A stretch of DNA of 41,858 bases from Polaromonas sp. (GCF_012927415.1 NZ_JABBPF010000040.1:1-41858); one strand, 5' to 3'. Positions 27,242 through 35,461 are shown, numbered from the stretch's first letter. Program-made: numbers and translations. Notes: generated by a model from the sequence alone, not told the origin.

Positions 27242-27639
27242 TCAGAAGGTCTCCAGCTAGGACGGTCAGTGCGGCCGTCAACTTTTTATACGGTCTGCAA
27301 TTGTAGGCCGCGCGAATGCCGGTCAGGGTGTCAAGCCCGTTGCGCAGAGGTTGTGCTTGTGGCTTTGTCGCCTCCCTGCTTGAGCCTGGCAGGCAAGAGA
27401 GCCTTGCGCATCAGCCCACTGAAAATCACCGTATGCGCCCGTTTCCCGCCGCCTGCTTTTTACGTATTCAATAGCGCGCTGTGCTCATTGAACAGGCGCT
27501 TGCGACATTGCATGCCGACCTGCTTCGGTTGGGCGCCGGAAATTTCCCTATTCCGGTGTCAAAAACGCCTCTTGTCCAGGTAATACGGCTACCAAGTGCT
27601 ATTTATTTCGGAGCATAGCCGAACCGGCAGCAGTAAAGT
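27242..27639. other. Spacer upstream of maeB
   Basis: About 400 bases with no recognisable gene. It should hold the maeB promoter near 27280-27300, which is AT-rich, but I could not fix the boxes. The far end carries a repeat copy at 27571-27619. Confidence 0.4.
27571..27619. repeat. AT-richer interspersed repeat, copy 2
   Basis: Has TCCAGGTAATACGG (27575-27588), identical to copy 1, then GCTATTTATTTCGGAGCATAGC, an inverted repeat on GCTAT/ATAGC. It lies directly before the point where the FAD oxidoreductase pseudogene begins, so it may mark the deletion junction. Confidence 0.6.
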
Positions 27640-28337
27640 AGCGTCCCTTTGCGCTGGTATCTGGACTACGGCTGCCGCGATGATTGCGGCGCCGGCCTGA
27701 CCAGCGTGTCGGCCTGGGCTGGCATCGATGACATTGCCTGCCGCCACGGCGTTCGGGCGCTCGCCACCGAGCCATCGGCCGGGCGCGACGCGCGCGTGCT
27801 GACCTGTCCCCGGGGCAATCGGTAACTGATGCGGCGGTTGACCGCGCCGCAGGGCGCGCGGCTGCAGAACGGGCGTGTCGTGATCCGCGTGTCGACTGGT
27901 AAACATGGTAGGGTAGTCGATGGCTTTAACACCGCGAGCCCAGTGATAGAGCGCTGGCAGGTTGAACACTGCAGTCTGGCGCTTTGGCTGTGAGTAGCCG
28001 CCCGGGTGGTCGGGAATCCGCCGCCGGCCCTGCATCGCGCTGCCGCCGCCCTGCTTTATGCGCCGCCTGGCGGGTCGCCAACGCTCTGCTCAAGGCGACG
28101 CTGCATGACGGGCCCGGCGCCAAAGCCTGTACGACCAGCCCTGGGCTCATTCGTGTGATGCGTTATGGCCATGCCATGAGCGTTCCACTGGCAGGCGTCA
28201 GAAGCAGCCATGGATAGCAGGCTCTGCATGAGCCGCTGCCGTGGCAGCGCCTGCATTTCGGGCAAGGCGACCTGTCGGGCTACCCGGTGTTTGAATAAGT
28301 TTTTTCGCGGGCCCACTGGCGCAGAGTGGCGCTGTGA
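27640..28337 (+). pseudogene. Decayed FAD-dependent oxidoreductase (amine oxidase-like), 3' half
   Basis: Pieces of one protein can be read in order on the plus strand in changing frames: RWYLDYGCRDDCGAG and SAWAGIDDIACRHG (from 27652), VLTCPRGNR then a stop, LMRRLTAPQGARLQNGRVV, ERWQVEHCSLAL, WRVANALLKATLHDGPGA (near 28070), MRYGHAMSVPLAGVRSS (near 28155) and RLHFGQGDLSGYPVFE then a stop (near 28260). These match the C-terminal half of Burkholderiales NAD(P)/FAD-binding amine-oxidase-like proteins. The N-terminal dinucleotide fold is missing, and stops and frameshifts break the rest. It is a relic, not an expressed gene. The family name is recalled from motif order. Confidence 0.7.
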
Positions 28338-28375
28338 ACGCGGGCAAGAAACCCTCGCCGGTGGCGCTGCCCGCC

Positions 28376-28981
28376 TCAGCTGCCAGTCAGCGCGTCATAC
28401 GCCTTGCGGGTCTCGGGCGCGACGGACGCCAGCAGTTGTTCATACGATGTCTTGTGCCGCACCATCATCCGGGCCGAGGCCACTGCTCTGGATTTGCAGA
28501 ACCAGTGGCAGCTGTGCTGCATCAGCAAAAGCTCGGCCGACATGGTGTAGGCCTTGTTTTTAGCACTGCGGTTAAGGCTGTTGGTCGCTGCATTGGTGAC
28601 GCCCTGCGCGTGAACCAGCAAGACCTTGCGCAGGTCAAACGTCGCGGCCGGCAACAGCCGGGCGGCATAGGGCAATGGAAAGGCAAGCGTGCTCACGCGG
28701 GCATCGGCTTCTTCAACCTTCGAGAAGTCAGCAACAAAACGGTTGAACTGATCGCACAGTTTGGTCTCCGAGCTGCTCATCTGGCGCCAGACCTGCTCAC
28801 GCCGCTCCGGATCTTTTTCTCCGAGCGCCCGCATATAACCTTCGGTCAGGTTTTCCATCAGTTTTTCGATCTGGTACTTTCCGAGATGGCTTCCCAGCAA
28901 GGCGATGCGCCTGCGCTCGTCTCTTGACTTGAGCGTGAATGCGCCGACGGCGATCAGCATCGCCAGGGTTAAGAATTCCAT
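28376..28981 (-). CDS. Conserved hypothetical membrane-anchored protein
   Basis: A 201-residue protein that I do not recognise beyond its looking like a real Burkholderiales gene. The first 18 residues (MEFLTLAMLIAVGAFTLK) form a single hydrophobic anchor. The rest is soluble and mostly helical and charged (RDERRRIALLGSHLGKYQIEK, KDPERREQVWRQMSSSETK). A C-terminal part contains two Cys/His-bearing positions (MQHSCHWFCKS). Codon use matches the neighbouring genes. No ribosome-binding site is obvious. It stands about 100 bases from the glutaredoxin-like gene, on the same strand. Confidence 0.75.
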   Translation of the reverse strand: MEFLTLAMLIAVGAFTLKSRDERRRIALLGSHLGKYQIEKLMENLTEGYMRALGEKDPERREQVWRQMSSSETKLCDQFNRFVADFSKVEEADARVSTLAFPLPYAARLLPAATFDLRKVLLVHAQGVTNAATNSLNRSAKNKAYTMSAELLLMQHSCHWFCKSRAVASARMMVRHKTSYEQLLASVAPETRKAYDALTGS

Positions 28982-29080
28982 TGCGGTTTCGGTTCGGGGT
29001 GATGGGGAAAAGAGCGAGTGTAGCGATCGGCCACGCAGAGGCGGGCTGGAGCGCAGGCCCGAGGCGCAACGCGCTGAGCG

Positions 29081-29473
29081 TCACGCCGCCACAAAACGCG
29101 CCTGTAGATAAGCCTTGATTTTTTCTGAATCGTAGAGCCACTGGGTGTTGCCGGCAGAATCGGTAATTTTCAGGCATGGCACCTTGGCATGACCGCCGCG
29201 TTGCAGCAGCTCCTGCCGGTCACGGCCCTCATGTTGTGCGTCGACCCGCTGGATTTTCAGTGACAGGCGGCTGATTTCCTGCCTGACCTTGATGCAGAAG
29301 GGGCAGGTCTTGTATTGGTACAAAACCAGCGACCGGCATTGCTGATCCACTTGTTCCTGCGCTGCGGGCAGGCGGGTCATACCTTTTGGCCGCGTGATGG
29401 CTTCCTTGAGCAGCATCACCGGACCGAGGATGACGCGCAGGCCTTTAAAGAAATATCGGATAAAAATTTTCAT
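29081..29473 (-). CDS. Glutaredoxin-like protein with N-terminal extension
   Basis: A 130-residue thioredoxin-fold protein. The active site is CPFC in LYQYKTCPFCIKVRQEI (Cys near residues 57 and 60). The cis-proline region is KVPCLKI, and the C-terminal WLYDSEKIKAYLQARF resembles the N-domain of glutathione S-transferases. About 48 residues precede the domain, partly hydrophobic (IRYFFKGLRVILGPVMLL), so the protein may be membrane associated. The ATG at 29473 is used; an upstream TTG two codons earlier is less likely. It probably reduces disulfides or glutathione mixed disulfides; the substrate is unknown. Confidence 0.85.
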   Translation of the reverse strand: MKIFIRYFFKGLRVILGPVMLLKEAITRPKGMTRLPAAQEQVDQQCRSLVLYQYKTCPFCIKVRQEISRLSLKIQRVDAQHEGRDRQELLQRGGHAKVPCLKITDSAGNTQWLYDSEKIKAYLQARFVAA

Positions 29474-30174
29474 GGTCAATTTTAGGCGGCATGCTGGTCT
29501 GGCCCCGAAGCCGGGTTCAGGTAGCTGACAACGGCCCCTGAATCGCCATGAAAAAGCCGGTTGCGATCTCCTTGCTGAACGGCGTCAAACGGCGTGTGGA
29601 GCGCCAGCGCAGCGCAAACAACTGCCGTTTGAAGCGATTTTGGCAGTTTTGGCTAAAAATTAGTTAAAAAGTGCCTGTGGTCCAGTGAATTCGGGCATTA
29701 ATTGCTATGAAATCAGGACTGCATCCTTATGTCGTATTCACTCATGGGTAGCTTGATAACGGGTTTTAAAACCGGGTGCAGTCGGCGAGGCCCGTCAGCC
29801 CTCCGCTCACGATCGGCCACCATTGGCCGGTTCAGTATCCGCGATCGAAGGTCTGGTGCAGACCCAATGCGGTCCTTCATGCGTCGTTAAGCACCGGCTG
29901 GTTTCGAGACAAAGCGGTAATTCCATTTCGCTTTATAAATAGCTGCTATGCAGCGTCAAGAGTGGTTCGCGACGGGCAGCTTCCTGGTAGGGCAATTGCG
30001 CTATTTTTGGGGGGCGGTCAGCCGCCGTTCCTGGTGAATTGCTTAGTGCCCAAAGTCGACATAGCGCATCGAGAAAAGCGGGCCTTGAACGAATGACTGG
30101 AGTAGGTGTCGTGCATGGGCCGATGAAGAGAACTGTTTGGAGTCATGAGTCAATTCGACAAGATACAGACCTGA
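29474..30174. other. Gene-free region with repeat fragments
   Basis: About 700 bases without a supportable gene. It holds a repeat copy at 29679-29716 and another GCTAT-type fragment near 29928-29950 (TTTATAAATAGCTGCTATGC). Composition is mixed and lower in G+C than the genes, consistent with decayed DNA. Confidence 0.5.
29679..29716. repeat. AT-richer interspersed repeat, copy 5
   Basis: Reads GGTCCAGTGAATTCGGGCAT then TAATTGCTATGAAAT, which follows the TCCA, AAT(A)CGG, GCTAT order of the other copies. Divergent, no clear second stem arm. Confidence 0.4.
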
Positions 30175-30816
30175 CTACCACCTCAACACCCGTTGTCCCA
30201 ACACCGTCCCGGCCAGCGTCGGAATTGCGATCCCCAGCACGTACCAGACACCGACGAAAGGCGCGGCCGACTCCGGGCAATGCAGCGCATACACCAGTGC
30301 CCCCAGTGCCCCCGCCAACAGACCGGCGCTGGCTCCGGCAAGCGTCGGGCGAGTAGGGGCAAGACCCTTCATGGTCCAAAGTGTCGCTGCGAACAGTGGC
30401 AGCGAAATCAGCGCGATGTTCAAAGAACAGGTCTTCCAGGTATCGCCAAAGATGAGGTCAGCGCGTTGCGCTGGCGCGGCAGCGATCAGCACTGCGACCG
30501 CGACCAGCCATAGCATTAATACCGGCGCCATCAACGCTACCCATACGCCGCCAAGACGCATGCCGGGGCGGGCCAGCCGTTCGGTCGCGATAAAGCCAGC
30601 CAGCGCCAAGCAGCCAGCAAAGGCAAGTTTTATCCATAATACTAATTCGCCGGTGGCCTGGGCCAGGTCAGCGCGGACACCAAACGTAATGGCCATTAGC
30701 AACGCCGCTCCCGGAACGCCGCAGCTTAGGGCTAAAGCGAAGCGTCGGCTCACCGCGTTCGCGGGTATTGGCGCTGCACCTTTTGCGAGCATGGAAATGA
30801 GTTCGTCGGTTTTCAT
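30175..30816 (-). CDS. nrsF: NrsF-family (DUF1109) membrane anti-sigma factor
   Basis: Inner-membrane protein of 213 residues with about six hydrophobic helices and a short cytoplasmic N-terminus ([13 protein letters not shown]), the DUF1109/NrsF pattern. NrsF proteins hold their partner ECF sigma factor until oxidative or reactive-chlorine stress, probably sensed by conserved cysteines. Cysteines here include CGVPGAA, WKTCSLN and LHCPESA. Its start overlaps the sigma-factor stop as ATGA, so the two are co-translated. This layout matches sigF-nrsF of Azospira and Caulobacter. Confidence 0.9.
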   Translation of the reverse strand: MKTDELISMLAKGAAPIPANAVSRRFALALSCGVPGAALLMAITFGVRADLAQATGELVLWIKLAFAGCLALAGFIATERLARPGMRLGGVWVALMAPVLMLWLVAVAVLIAAAPAQRADLIFGDTWKTCSLNIALISLPLFAATLWTMKGLAPTRPTLAGASAGLLAGALGALVYALHCPESAAPFVGVWYVLGIAIPTLAGTVLGQRVLRW

Positions 30817-31388
30817 TTTGTTTCCCTGATTCTGGCTGCAAGGGCTTTCAGGCCCCGGTGAACACCGATCTTTACGGCCGATTCCGACATACCCGTAAGT
30901 TGCGCAGCCTCCACAACAGACAGTCCTTCCACCTTGACGTGCACGATGGGCAGGCGCTGGCGGTCGGGCAAACTGGCCAGCAGCTTGTTCAGGTCCTTCT
31001 TGGCCTCCATTGCCTCGGTGTCGGATGACGCAAACACCTCAAGCTCATCATCCAGCGGATCTGTCAGTGCCTCGCGCGACGAGCGCGCGCGCAATAGGTC
31101 TACCCACTTGTAGCGAGCGATCGCATATACCCAGGCCGTCAAGGGCTGGTCAGGAAGGTAAGTGTGTCGCTGGTTGTGCACCGCGAGTAGTGTTTCTTGT
31201 ACAAGATCCTCTACTTCATCGGGGTGTTGAAAAAGCCTTTTTCTGAAATAAGCCCGCAAATGCGCACTCAACACTTTCAGAAAGAGGTGGTAGGCCACCG
31301 CATCTCCGCCCTGGCCCTGCATTAACAACTCGCGCAACTGATTTTCGCTGGTCGTGAACCGGGTATCTCTTTCTTTTATTCGTTCCAT
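30813..31388 (-). CDS. sigF: ECF sigma factor, SigF type
   Basis: Alternative sigma-70 factor of the group controlled by NrsF. Region 2 is visible in [20 protein letters not shown] and [15 protein letters not shown], then [17 protein letters not shown]. Region 4 has [44 protein letters not shown]. The frame from 31388 gives 191 residues. However, a GTAACC-N16-CGAA promoter motif ends inside its second and third codons, so if that promoter is used the true start must be further in, for example the ATG at 31322 (169 residues). nrsF follows with a 4-base overlap. Confidence 0.92.
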   Translation of the reverse strand: MERIKERDTRFTTSENQLRELLMQGQGGDAVAYHLFLKVLSAHLRAYFRKRLFQHPDEVEDLVQETLLAVHNQRHTYLPDQPLTAWVYAIARYKWVDLLRARSSREALTDPLDDELEVFASSDTEAMEAKKDLNKLLASLPDRQRLPIVHVKVEGLSVVEAAQLTGMSESAVKIGVHRGLKALAARIRETK

Positions 31389-31404
31389 GTCGGCTTTAGG
31401 TTAC
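31379..31404 (-). promoter_or_regulatory. SigF-type promoter motif facing sigF
   Basis: On the minus strand GTAACC (31399-31404), 16 bases, CGAA (31379-31382). This is the same motif as the one driving the opposite operon, so sigF-nrsF may be autoregulated. The -10 element lies within the annotated sigF start, which calls that start into question. Confidence 0.6.
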
Positions 31405-31445
31405 AGCGAGCCCAAAAAATATTTTTTCAGATTTCGCCGGGAACT

Positions 31446-31471
31446 GTAACCCGTTGCCAACTCCTGACGAA
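31446..31471 (+). promoter_or_regulatory. SigF-type promoter of the yedZ1-yedY1-mrpX-msrA set
   Basis: GTAACC (31446-31451), a 16-base spacer, CGAA (31468-31471), about 105 bases before yedZ1. It matches the promoter pattern known for SigF/NrsF-controlled genes. Confidence 0.75.
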
Positions 31472-31576
31472 CTACCTATCAACCTGGAAGCAGATCATGG
31501 ATTCAAACTGCGCAGGTCAAACTCATGCCGCATGCAAAACCAAGCTGGTTTTAGGTCGAAATTTTAAGGAACTTTG

Positions 31577-32188
31577 ATGACTTCTCGAAAACGCATCGTT
31601 CACCCAGGGTGGTTACGGACCATGCACTGGCTCAATGCTTTGGCGGTCATCATTCTCATGATGAGTGGCTGGCAGATTTATAACGCCACCGCATTTCTCG
31701 GCTTCGCAATCCCCAAAAACATCACGCTGGGTGGCTGGCTGGGAGGCGCCATCCAGTGGCACTTTGCTGCCATGTGGATTTTAGGTGTGAACGGTTTTCT
31801 ATATCTGGCTGTCAATCTGGCAAACGGCCGCCTGCGCCACAAGTTCTTCCCCCTTTCGCTCAAAGGGCTGCTGGCCGATCTGCTGGCCGCCCTCAAGGGC
31901 CGCCTGGCCCATGCTGATTCAGAGCACTACAACATGGTGCAGCGACTTGCTTATTTGTTTGTGATGCTCGACAGCGTTCTGCTGGTTGTTTCCGGACTGG
32001 TGCTCTGGAAGTCAGTGCAGTTCCCACTGCTGCGAGAACTTCTGTTTGGATACGAGGGGGCCCGCCGGATCCACTTCTTTGCCATGGCGGCATTGGCTGC
32101 GTTTGTGGTGGTTCATCTGGTGATGGTGGCGCTGGTGCCACACACACTGATCTATATGGTTCGCGGTCGTAAGGAGTCCATGCAATGA
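31577..32188 (+). CDS. yedZ1: Cytochrome b561-type membrane subunit (YedZ1)
   Basis: Inner-membrane cytochrome b of 203 residues that should pass quinol electrons to the periplasmic YedY1 protein. Four hydrophobic helices carry likely haem histidines: TMHWLNAL, IQWHFAAMW, RRIHFFAM and VVHLVMVAL. It belongs to the Ni/Fe-hydrogenase-type cytochrome b561 group, not to the classical MsrQ fold. The ATG at 31577 has AAGGA at good spacing; a TTG just before is ignored. It overlaps yedY1 by 4 bases (ATGA). It is the first gene after the SigF-type promoter. Confidence 0.85.
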   Translation: MTSRKRIVHPGWLRTMHWLNALAVIILMMSGWQIYNATAFLGFAIPKNITLGGWLGGAIQWHFAAMWILGVNGFLYLAVNLANGRLRHKFFPLSLKGLLADLLAALKGRLAHADSEHYNMVQRLAYLFVMLDSVLLVVSGLVLWKSVQFPLLRELLFGYEGARRIHFFAMAALAAFVVVHLVMVALVPHTLIYMVRGRKESMQ

Positions 32189-32979
32189 TCATTAAATCCC
32201 CGACCCGTCTGGCCATTGATGGCGATGCTGTATTGAGAGAAGCGGTCAATCGCATCAGCCACGCCGGCAAGATTACCGTGCCTGCGCGGCGCGACTTCTT
32301 GCGCCGCTCACTAACGTTGGGCGGCCTGGCCATGCTCACCGGTTGCACGCTGGCCGATGAAACCAGCGTTGAGACGGCGCTGACCCGAATTTCCCGCATG
32401 AATGACGAAGTGCAGGGCTGGCTATTTGATCCCAAGCGCCTGGCTCCGACCTACCCCGAGTCGATGATCACACGCCCGTTTCCCTTTAACGCTTACTACG
32501 GTGAAGACGAGGTGCGTGTGGTGGAGGAAGGCAGCTATCGCCTTGAAGTCACCGGCTTGGTCGCAGACAAACACAAATGGAGCTTGCCCGAATTACGGGC
32601 CATGCCGCAAATTGACCAAGTGACGCGCCATATTTGCGTGGAAGGCTGGAGCGCCATTGGCAAGTGGGGCGGTGTTGCATTTGGCAGTTTTCTTCGGAGC
32701 GTGGGGGCAGACCTGAGCGCCAAGTACGTCGGCTTTAAGTGCGCTGACGATTACTTCACCAGCATTGACATGCCCACGGCGCTGCACCCGCAAACCGTGC
32801 TGGCGCTGACCTACGACGGCCAACCCCTGCCGCCCAAGTACGGCTTTCCGATGAAATTGCGCATGCCCACCAAGCTGGGCTACAAGAATCCCAAACACAT
32901 TCAGGCGATTTTCGTCACAAATACTTACCCCGGAGGCTACTGGGAAGACCAGGGGTACAACTGGTTCGGAGGCATCTGA
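32185..32979 (+). CDS. yedY1: Molybdopterin oxidoreductase, MsrP/YedY1-like
   Basis: Periplasmic molybdenum enzyme of the sulfite-oxidase fold, likely reducing methionine sulfoxide in oxidised envelope proteins. A twin-arginine type signal RRDFLRRSLTLGGLAML begins near residue 35, after an unusually long n-region. It ends in LTGC, which could also be a lipidation site. The molybdenum-ligating Cys is in RHICVEGWSAIGKWGGV. The C-terminus PGGYWEDQGYNWFGGI is typical. It has 264 residues. It is coupled to the cytochrome gene upstream and followed by mrpX. In Azospira suillum the equivalent reduces the Met-rich peptide MrpX after hypochlorite oxidation. Confidence 0.87.
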   Translation: MIIKSPTRLAIDGDAVLREAVNRISHAGKITVPARRDFLRRSLTLGGLAMLTGCTLADETSVETALTRISRMNDEVQGWLFDPKRLAPTYPESMITRPFPFNAYYGEDEVRVVEEGSYRLEVTGLVADKHKWSLPELRAMPQIDQVTRHICVEGWSAIGKWGGVAFGSFLRSVGADLSAKYVGFKCADDYFTSIDMPTALHPQTVLALTYDGQPLPPKYGFPMKLRMPTKLGYKNPKHIQAIFVTNTYPGGYWEDQGYNWFGGI

Positions 32980-33049
32980 GCATCACCGCTCGGACGCCCT
33001 GAAAACTCGGCACTACTGCCATTTCAATATCACTTCAATGGAGTTCACT

Positions 33050-33298
33050 ATGAAAACGATCGCCTCAGCCCTTTTGTCCATCACCCTTTTGTTTGCAGGA
33101 AGTACGGCTTTCGCTCAGGATGCCATGAATAAGGACGGCATGGCTAAAGACGGTATGAAGAAAGACACCATGGCTCAAGACCCAATGAAAAAAGACAGCA
33201 TGACCAAGGACGGCATGACCAAAGACCACATGAAAAAAGACAGCATGGCCAAGGATGCTATGGCCAAGGATGCGATGGGTAAAGAAATGAAGAAGTAG
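33050..33298 (+). CDS. mrpX: Methionine-rich MXKDX-repeat periplasmic peptide
   Basis: An 82-residue protein with a signal peptide (to about residue 22, STAFAQ) and a mature part made of ten Met-Xaa-Lys/Gln-Asp-Xaa pentapeptides followed by MGKE and MKK. This is the pentapeptide MXKDX family, which includes MrpX of Azospira. There the methionines are thought to be a sacrificial sink for hypochlorite, repaired by YedY1. GGAG sits 8 to 11 bases before the ATG at 33050; an in-frame ATG four codons earlier covers that site. It lies within the SigF-type island. Confidence 0.9.
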   Translation: MKTIASALLSITLLFAGSTAFAQDAMNKDGMAKDGMKKDTMAQDPMKKDSMTKDGMTKDHMKKDSMAKDAMAKDAMGKEMKK

Positions 33299-33472
33299 GC
33301 GTGTTGGGTGGAGTGTTTTGTAGCTGCAGTTATCCGCCCGGTAATACGGGTGGTTTGCGCGTTGCAAAGCCGCGTCAACGCCAGTTGTCATGAATAAAAG
33401 CCGTTACTTCATGCGATCAACATGGGTTCAGGGCGCACGATTCAATCTGATTGAAAAAAAGGAGAGCAGGTC

Positions 33473-34144
33473 ATGTTTGGACTATCTTCCCTAACCGCGC
33501 TGTTGAAGCTGGCTGGAGCTGCGGCCATGGTGCTGACGGCATTGGCACCTGCCTCAGCGAATTCGGCCTTGCCCAATAACAAAGCTGACAAGCCGCCAGA
33601 AACGATGAACAGCGCACAAACTGCTGTTTTCGCTGGCGGCTGTTTCTGGGGTGTGGATGCTGTGCTCAAACATGTCAAGGGTGTGTCCGACGTGGAATCG
33701 GGCTATGCTGGCGGTGGTGCGAGCAGAGCCAATTACGAGCAAGTCAGCGGCGGCGATACCATGCATGCGGAGTCCGTGTGCATTCGATTCAATCCCGCAC
33801 AGGTGTCTTATCAACAACTGCTGCAGGTAGTTTTCAGCGTGGCACATGATCCCACGCAGCTCAACCGCCAAGGACCAGACGTGGGCAGCCAGTATCGTTC
33901 CGCTGTTTTTTACACTAGCGCTGATCAGCAGAAGATAGCGTCAGCCTATATCCAAAAAATCACCGACGCGCACAACTTTTCCAAACCAGTCGTCACGCAA
34001 GTGGTGCCCTTACAGCAGTTCTATCGAGCTGAGGAGCATCAGCAGAATTATCTAGCATTGCACCCTAACCAGCCCTATATCGTTTTCAACGACATGTCCA
34101 AGCTGGCGCATTTACGCCAACAGTTTCCAGTCCTGTACAAGTAA
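33473..34144 (+). CDS. msrA: Exported peptide-methionine (S)-S-oxide reductase
   Basis: Repairs oxidised methionine. The catalytic motif FAGGCFWGVDAVL (Cys near residue 57) is followed by SGYAGG, NYEQVSGGDTMHAESV, and FYRAEEHQQNYL, all typical of MsrA. The N-terminus has a signal peptide (GAAAMVLTALAPASA, to about residue 29), so this copy acts in the periplasm, unlike the usual cytosolic one. AGGAG stands upstream of the ATG. It follows mrpX by 174 bases and may have its own promoter as well as reading from the SigF-type one. It has 223 residues. Confidence 0.92.
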   Translation: MFGLSSLTALLKLAGAAAMVLTALAPASANSALPNNKADKPPETMNSAQTAVFAGGCFWGVDAVLKHVKGVSDVESGYAGGGASRANYEQVSGGDTMHAESVCIRFNPAQVSYQQLLQVVFSVAHDPTQLNRQGPDVGSQYRSAVFYTSADQQKIASAYIQKITDAHNFSKPVVTQVVPLQQFYRAEEHQQNYLALHPNQPYIVFNDMSKLAHLRQQFPVLYK

Positions 34145-34157
34145 GAACTTCAATTGG

Positions 34158-34358
34158 TTGGCTTGTTCAGCGCGATTGGACAGTCCACGATTTCCAACTC
34201 TGCAGGTACTCCTCCCAATGCGCATTATTGCTGTAGCCAACGTACTGGATGCCCTCACTTCCAACGCAGAGGTGTGGCCAAAGACAGAAGCACTGGGGAC
34301 CATCAACAATGATGCAGGCAAACATTACGATCCAACCATGCAAGCCATCTTGCACTGA
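34158..34358 (+). pseudogene. C-terminal relic of an HD-GYP domain protein
   Basis: The frame contains RIIAVANVLDALTSN, a gap, then EALGTINNDAGKHYDPTMQAIL, which follows the end of HD-GYP phosphodiesterase domains (RI-VAVADVFDALTS and AGKHFDP). The catalytic HD and GYP parts are absent and no start is supported. It is a fragment left from cyclic-di-GMP signalling or response-regulator gene decay. Confidence 0.65.
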
Positions 34359-35263
34359 TCATTGCCCAGTGTGATGGAAAATATATAGGCACAAGCGCCT
34401 GAATCACGTCTGCGTGGGGCGGTTGGCCATTCATGCAAGTTGCTGCCGTTGACAAACACCTTGTTTGGCTGGTCCGCTATTTACAGTTGAACGTCTGCAA
34501 TAGGTCAGGGACTTGAACAACAGGTTTTGCTCGATAGTTGGTGCTACGGTAGACGAAATCTTCGCCACATTACTGACCTTTAGCCTGTTAATGCCAACAG
34601 CTGGTTTGGAGCATTCAGTTTGAAAAGCCAAATGTCGCTTCACAGTCTGAAGCGGTCCTTTGTTCGAATCTTCCGAATGCCGGCTTCTGGCCCAAACCAG
34701 CCATTCACCAGATTTCGATGAATGCCCGCTTTCGCTGCAAAACGGAAGTCCGTTTCAGACTGACAGCGGCCAGTAGCACTTAAAACGCGGCAGTCAGCTT
34801 CCGCCCAAAGCTGACTATTGAAATAGCCGAAAGCAGCCCATAAAAGGCGTGTTGATGCATGGGATTGATCAAGTGGAGAAGTGCGCCTCATGCAGCGCGT
34901 TTGCGCCAACTACAGGCGCCGAACGCTATGTAAACGCCGAGCAAAATCGAAGAGGCGCCATCAATTATTGGGATGCAGTTTTTTCGAGACCCAGCCGCTC
35001 TCAAGTCGCGGTTGAAATATCTTTGCCCTAGCCTTTCGCGTGCTGTCTTTTTGTTTACCAAAAATACGAGAAAAAGGGAGACATGAAGTAAGAAAATAGC
35101 GAAACGGCGGCAAGGAGTTGCCGGGTTTTTCGCTATTTTTTAATAAAAACAAACTGATCAGGTCCGATGGGGACAAAGTTTTTTGTTTATCAACATTGCG
35201 TCAGGCCGGCAACTGCCGATAACACGACTCGGGTTGGTTAAAGGAGAACGACCTATGTCGTGG
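34359..35263. other. Degenerate spacer
   Basis: About 900 bases without a supportable gene apart from the hairpin at 35093. Parts such as 34640-34830 show short degenerate motifs (AAACGGAAGTCC, AGCGGCCAGTAG) like those of worn intergenic DNA in Comamonadaceae. Frames here are short and unrecognised. Confidence 0.4.
35093..35141. terminator. Long hairpin, probable terminator
   Basis: AAAATAGCGAAA (35093-35104) pairs with TTTCGCTATTTT (35128-35139), with an inner CGGCAA/TTGCCG stem. T-rich runs lie on either side. It sits about 120 bases downstream of the small minus-strand gene at 35264-35461 and probably ends its transcript. Confidence 0.65.
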
Positions 35264-35461
35264 TTAGTCCAGCGGCTTTTCGCTGCCTGGTACTGAATCT
35301 GCCTCATCGGGGACTTTCGCAATATCCGATGCATGGTGCTCCATGTGAGTCTTTTTTCCTGGCTGCGGGGTCTTGTCCGCGCCTGGCGAAATCTCTTCGC
35401 TGCGGTGTTTCTTTTCCTGCTGCACTTTTTTGTCGTGAGCAATGTTGCGCGGGTCAGTCAT
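35264..35461 (-). CDS. Small charged hypothetical protein
   Basis: A 65-residue, very hydrophilic protein (TDPRNIAHDKKVQQEKKHR at the N-terminus, then EHHASDIAKVPDEADSVPG) with no membrane segment, no Cys and a likely disordered chain. AAGGA lies upstream of the ATG and a hairpin terminator downstream. I recall similar short proteins in Comamonadaceae but no function. It is the only believable gene between msrA and pepP. Confidence 0.55.
   Translation of the reverse strand: MTDPRNIAHDKKVQQEKKHRSEEISPGADKTPQPGKKTHMEHHASDIAKVPDEADSVPGSEKPLD

Noticed and set aside
35060..35141. GGGAG-preceded ATGAAGTAA mini-frame just before the long hairpin, like an attenuator leader
   Set aside because: There is no gene downstream on the plus strand that it could control; the hairpin is better explained as the terminator of the minus-strand gene at 35264.
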